Assembly (NCBI GenBank): GCA_007280315.1
Contig: QYQC01000189.1
Coordinates: 1-6,100, forward strand
DNA: 6,100 nt
Reading direction: 5' to 3'
Source: Betaproteobacteria bacterium
GTDB taxonomy: Bacteria; Pseudomonadota; Gammaproteobacteria; Burkholderiales; SG8-39
Shown here: positions 4,083 through 6,100 of the stretch, piece after piece
How positions within the stretch are numbered: position 1 is the stretch's first letter
Layout of the letters: every line of letters begins with the position of its first letter
The notes under the pieces: model-generated
What the model saw: the letters and a program-made list of their open reading frames with translations, nothing else
Database searches by the model: none
Told to the model about the DNA's origin: nothing
Position numbers and translations under genes: made by a program

Positions 4083-6100
<2,018 letters not shown>

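Overview
This window is a conserved housekeeping locus of a proteobacterium: the end of the elongation factor Tu gene, a tRNA-Trp, and then the secE-nusG-rplK-rplA-rplJ-rplL-rpoB cluster. All genes lie on the + strand. The protein sequences point to a betaproteobacterium. SecE appears to have three membrane spans, L10 reads GLNLEQKKAVVAEVSAQV, and the rifampicin region of RpoB reads DQTNPLSEITHKRRVSAL. Base composition is moderately GC-rich, with G/C-ending codons. The species cannot be fixed from this sequence. I see no mobile element, phage gene, CRISPR array or unfamiliar coding gene.

Layout: 1-128 is the C-terminus of tuf. 129-217 is a spacer with an inverted repeat but no terminator. 218-293 is a complete tRNA-Trp with encoded CCA. 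342-695 is secE and 692-1225 is nusG, overlapping by ATGA. 1226-1366 is a leader with small hairpins, one of which may be the site for L1 repression. 1367-1801 is rplK and 1798-2505 is rplA, again with an ATGA overlap. 2506-2913 is a 408-base structured leader. 2914-3444 is rplJ, with a TTG start behind a near-ideal Shine-Dalgarno. 3505-3885 is rplL. 3886-4082 holds a rho-independent terminator-like hairpin followed by a long processing-type stem. 4083-6100 is the first half of rpoB, which runs off the window.

The genes serve protein synthesis, secretion and transcription. EF-Tu and L7/L12-L10-L11-L1 form or serve the ribosome's factor-binding and L1 stalks. NusG couples RNA polymerase to the ribosome and Rho. 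SecE is the essential small subunit of the translocon. RpoB is the beta subunit of RNA polymerase. In well-studied relatives these genes are balanced by autogenous repression through L1 and L10 and by partial termination before rpoB. The non-coding gaps here have matching architecture.

The real interest is in the non-coding RNA. The rplJ leader contains a segment that can pair with three different partners, a 10-bp-armed hairpin and a triple 8-bp purine repeat. The rplL-rpoB gap has an attenuator followed by a long stem. The secE Shine-Dalgarno lies inside a hairpin arm. These are variations on known regulation, not evidence of a new system.
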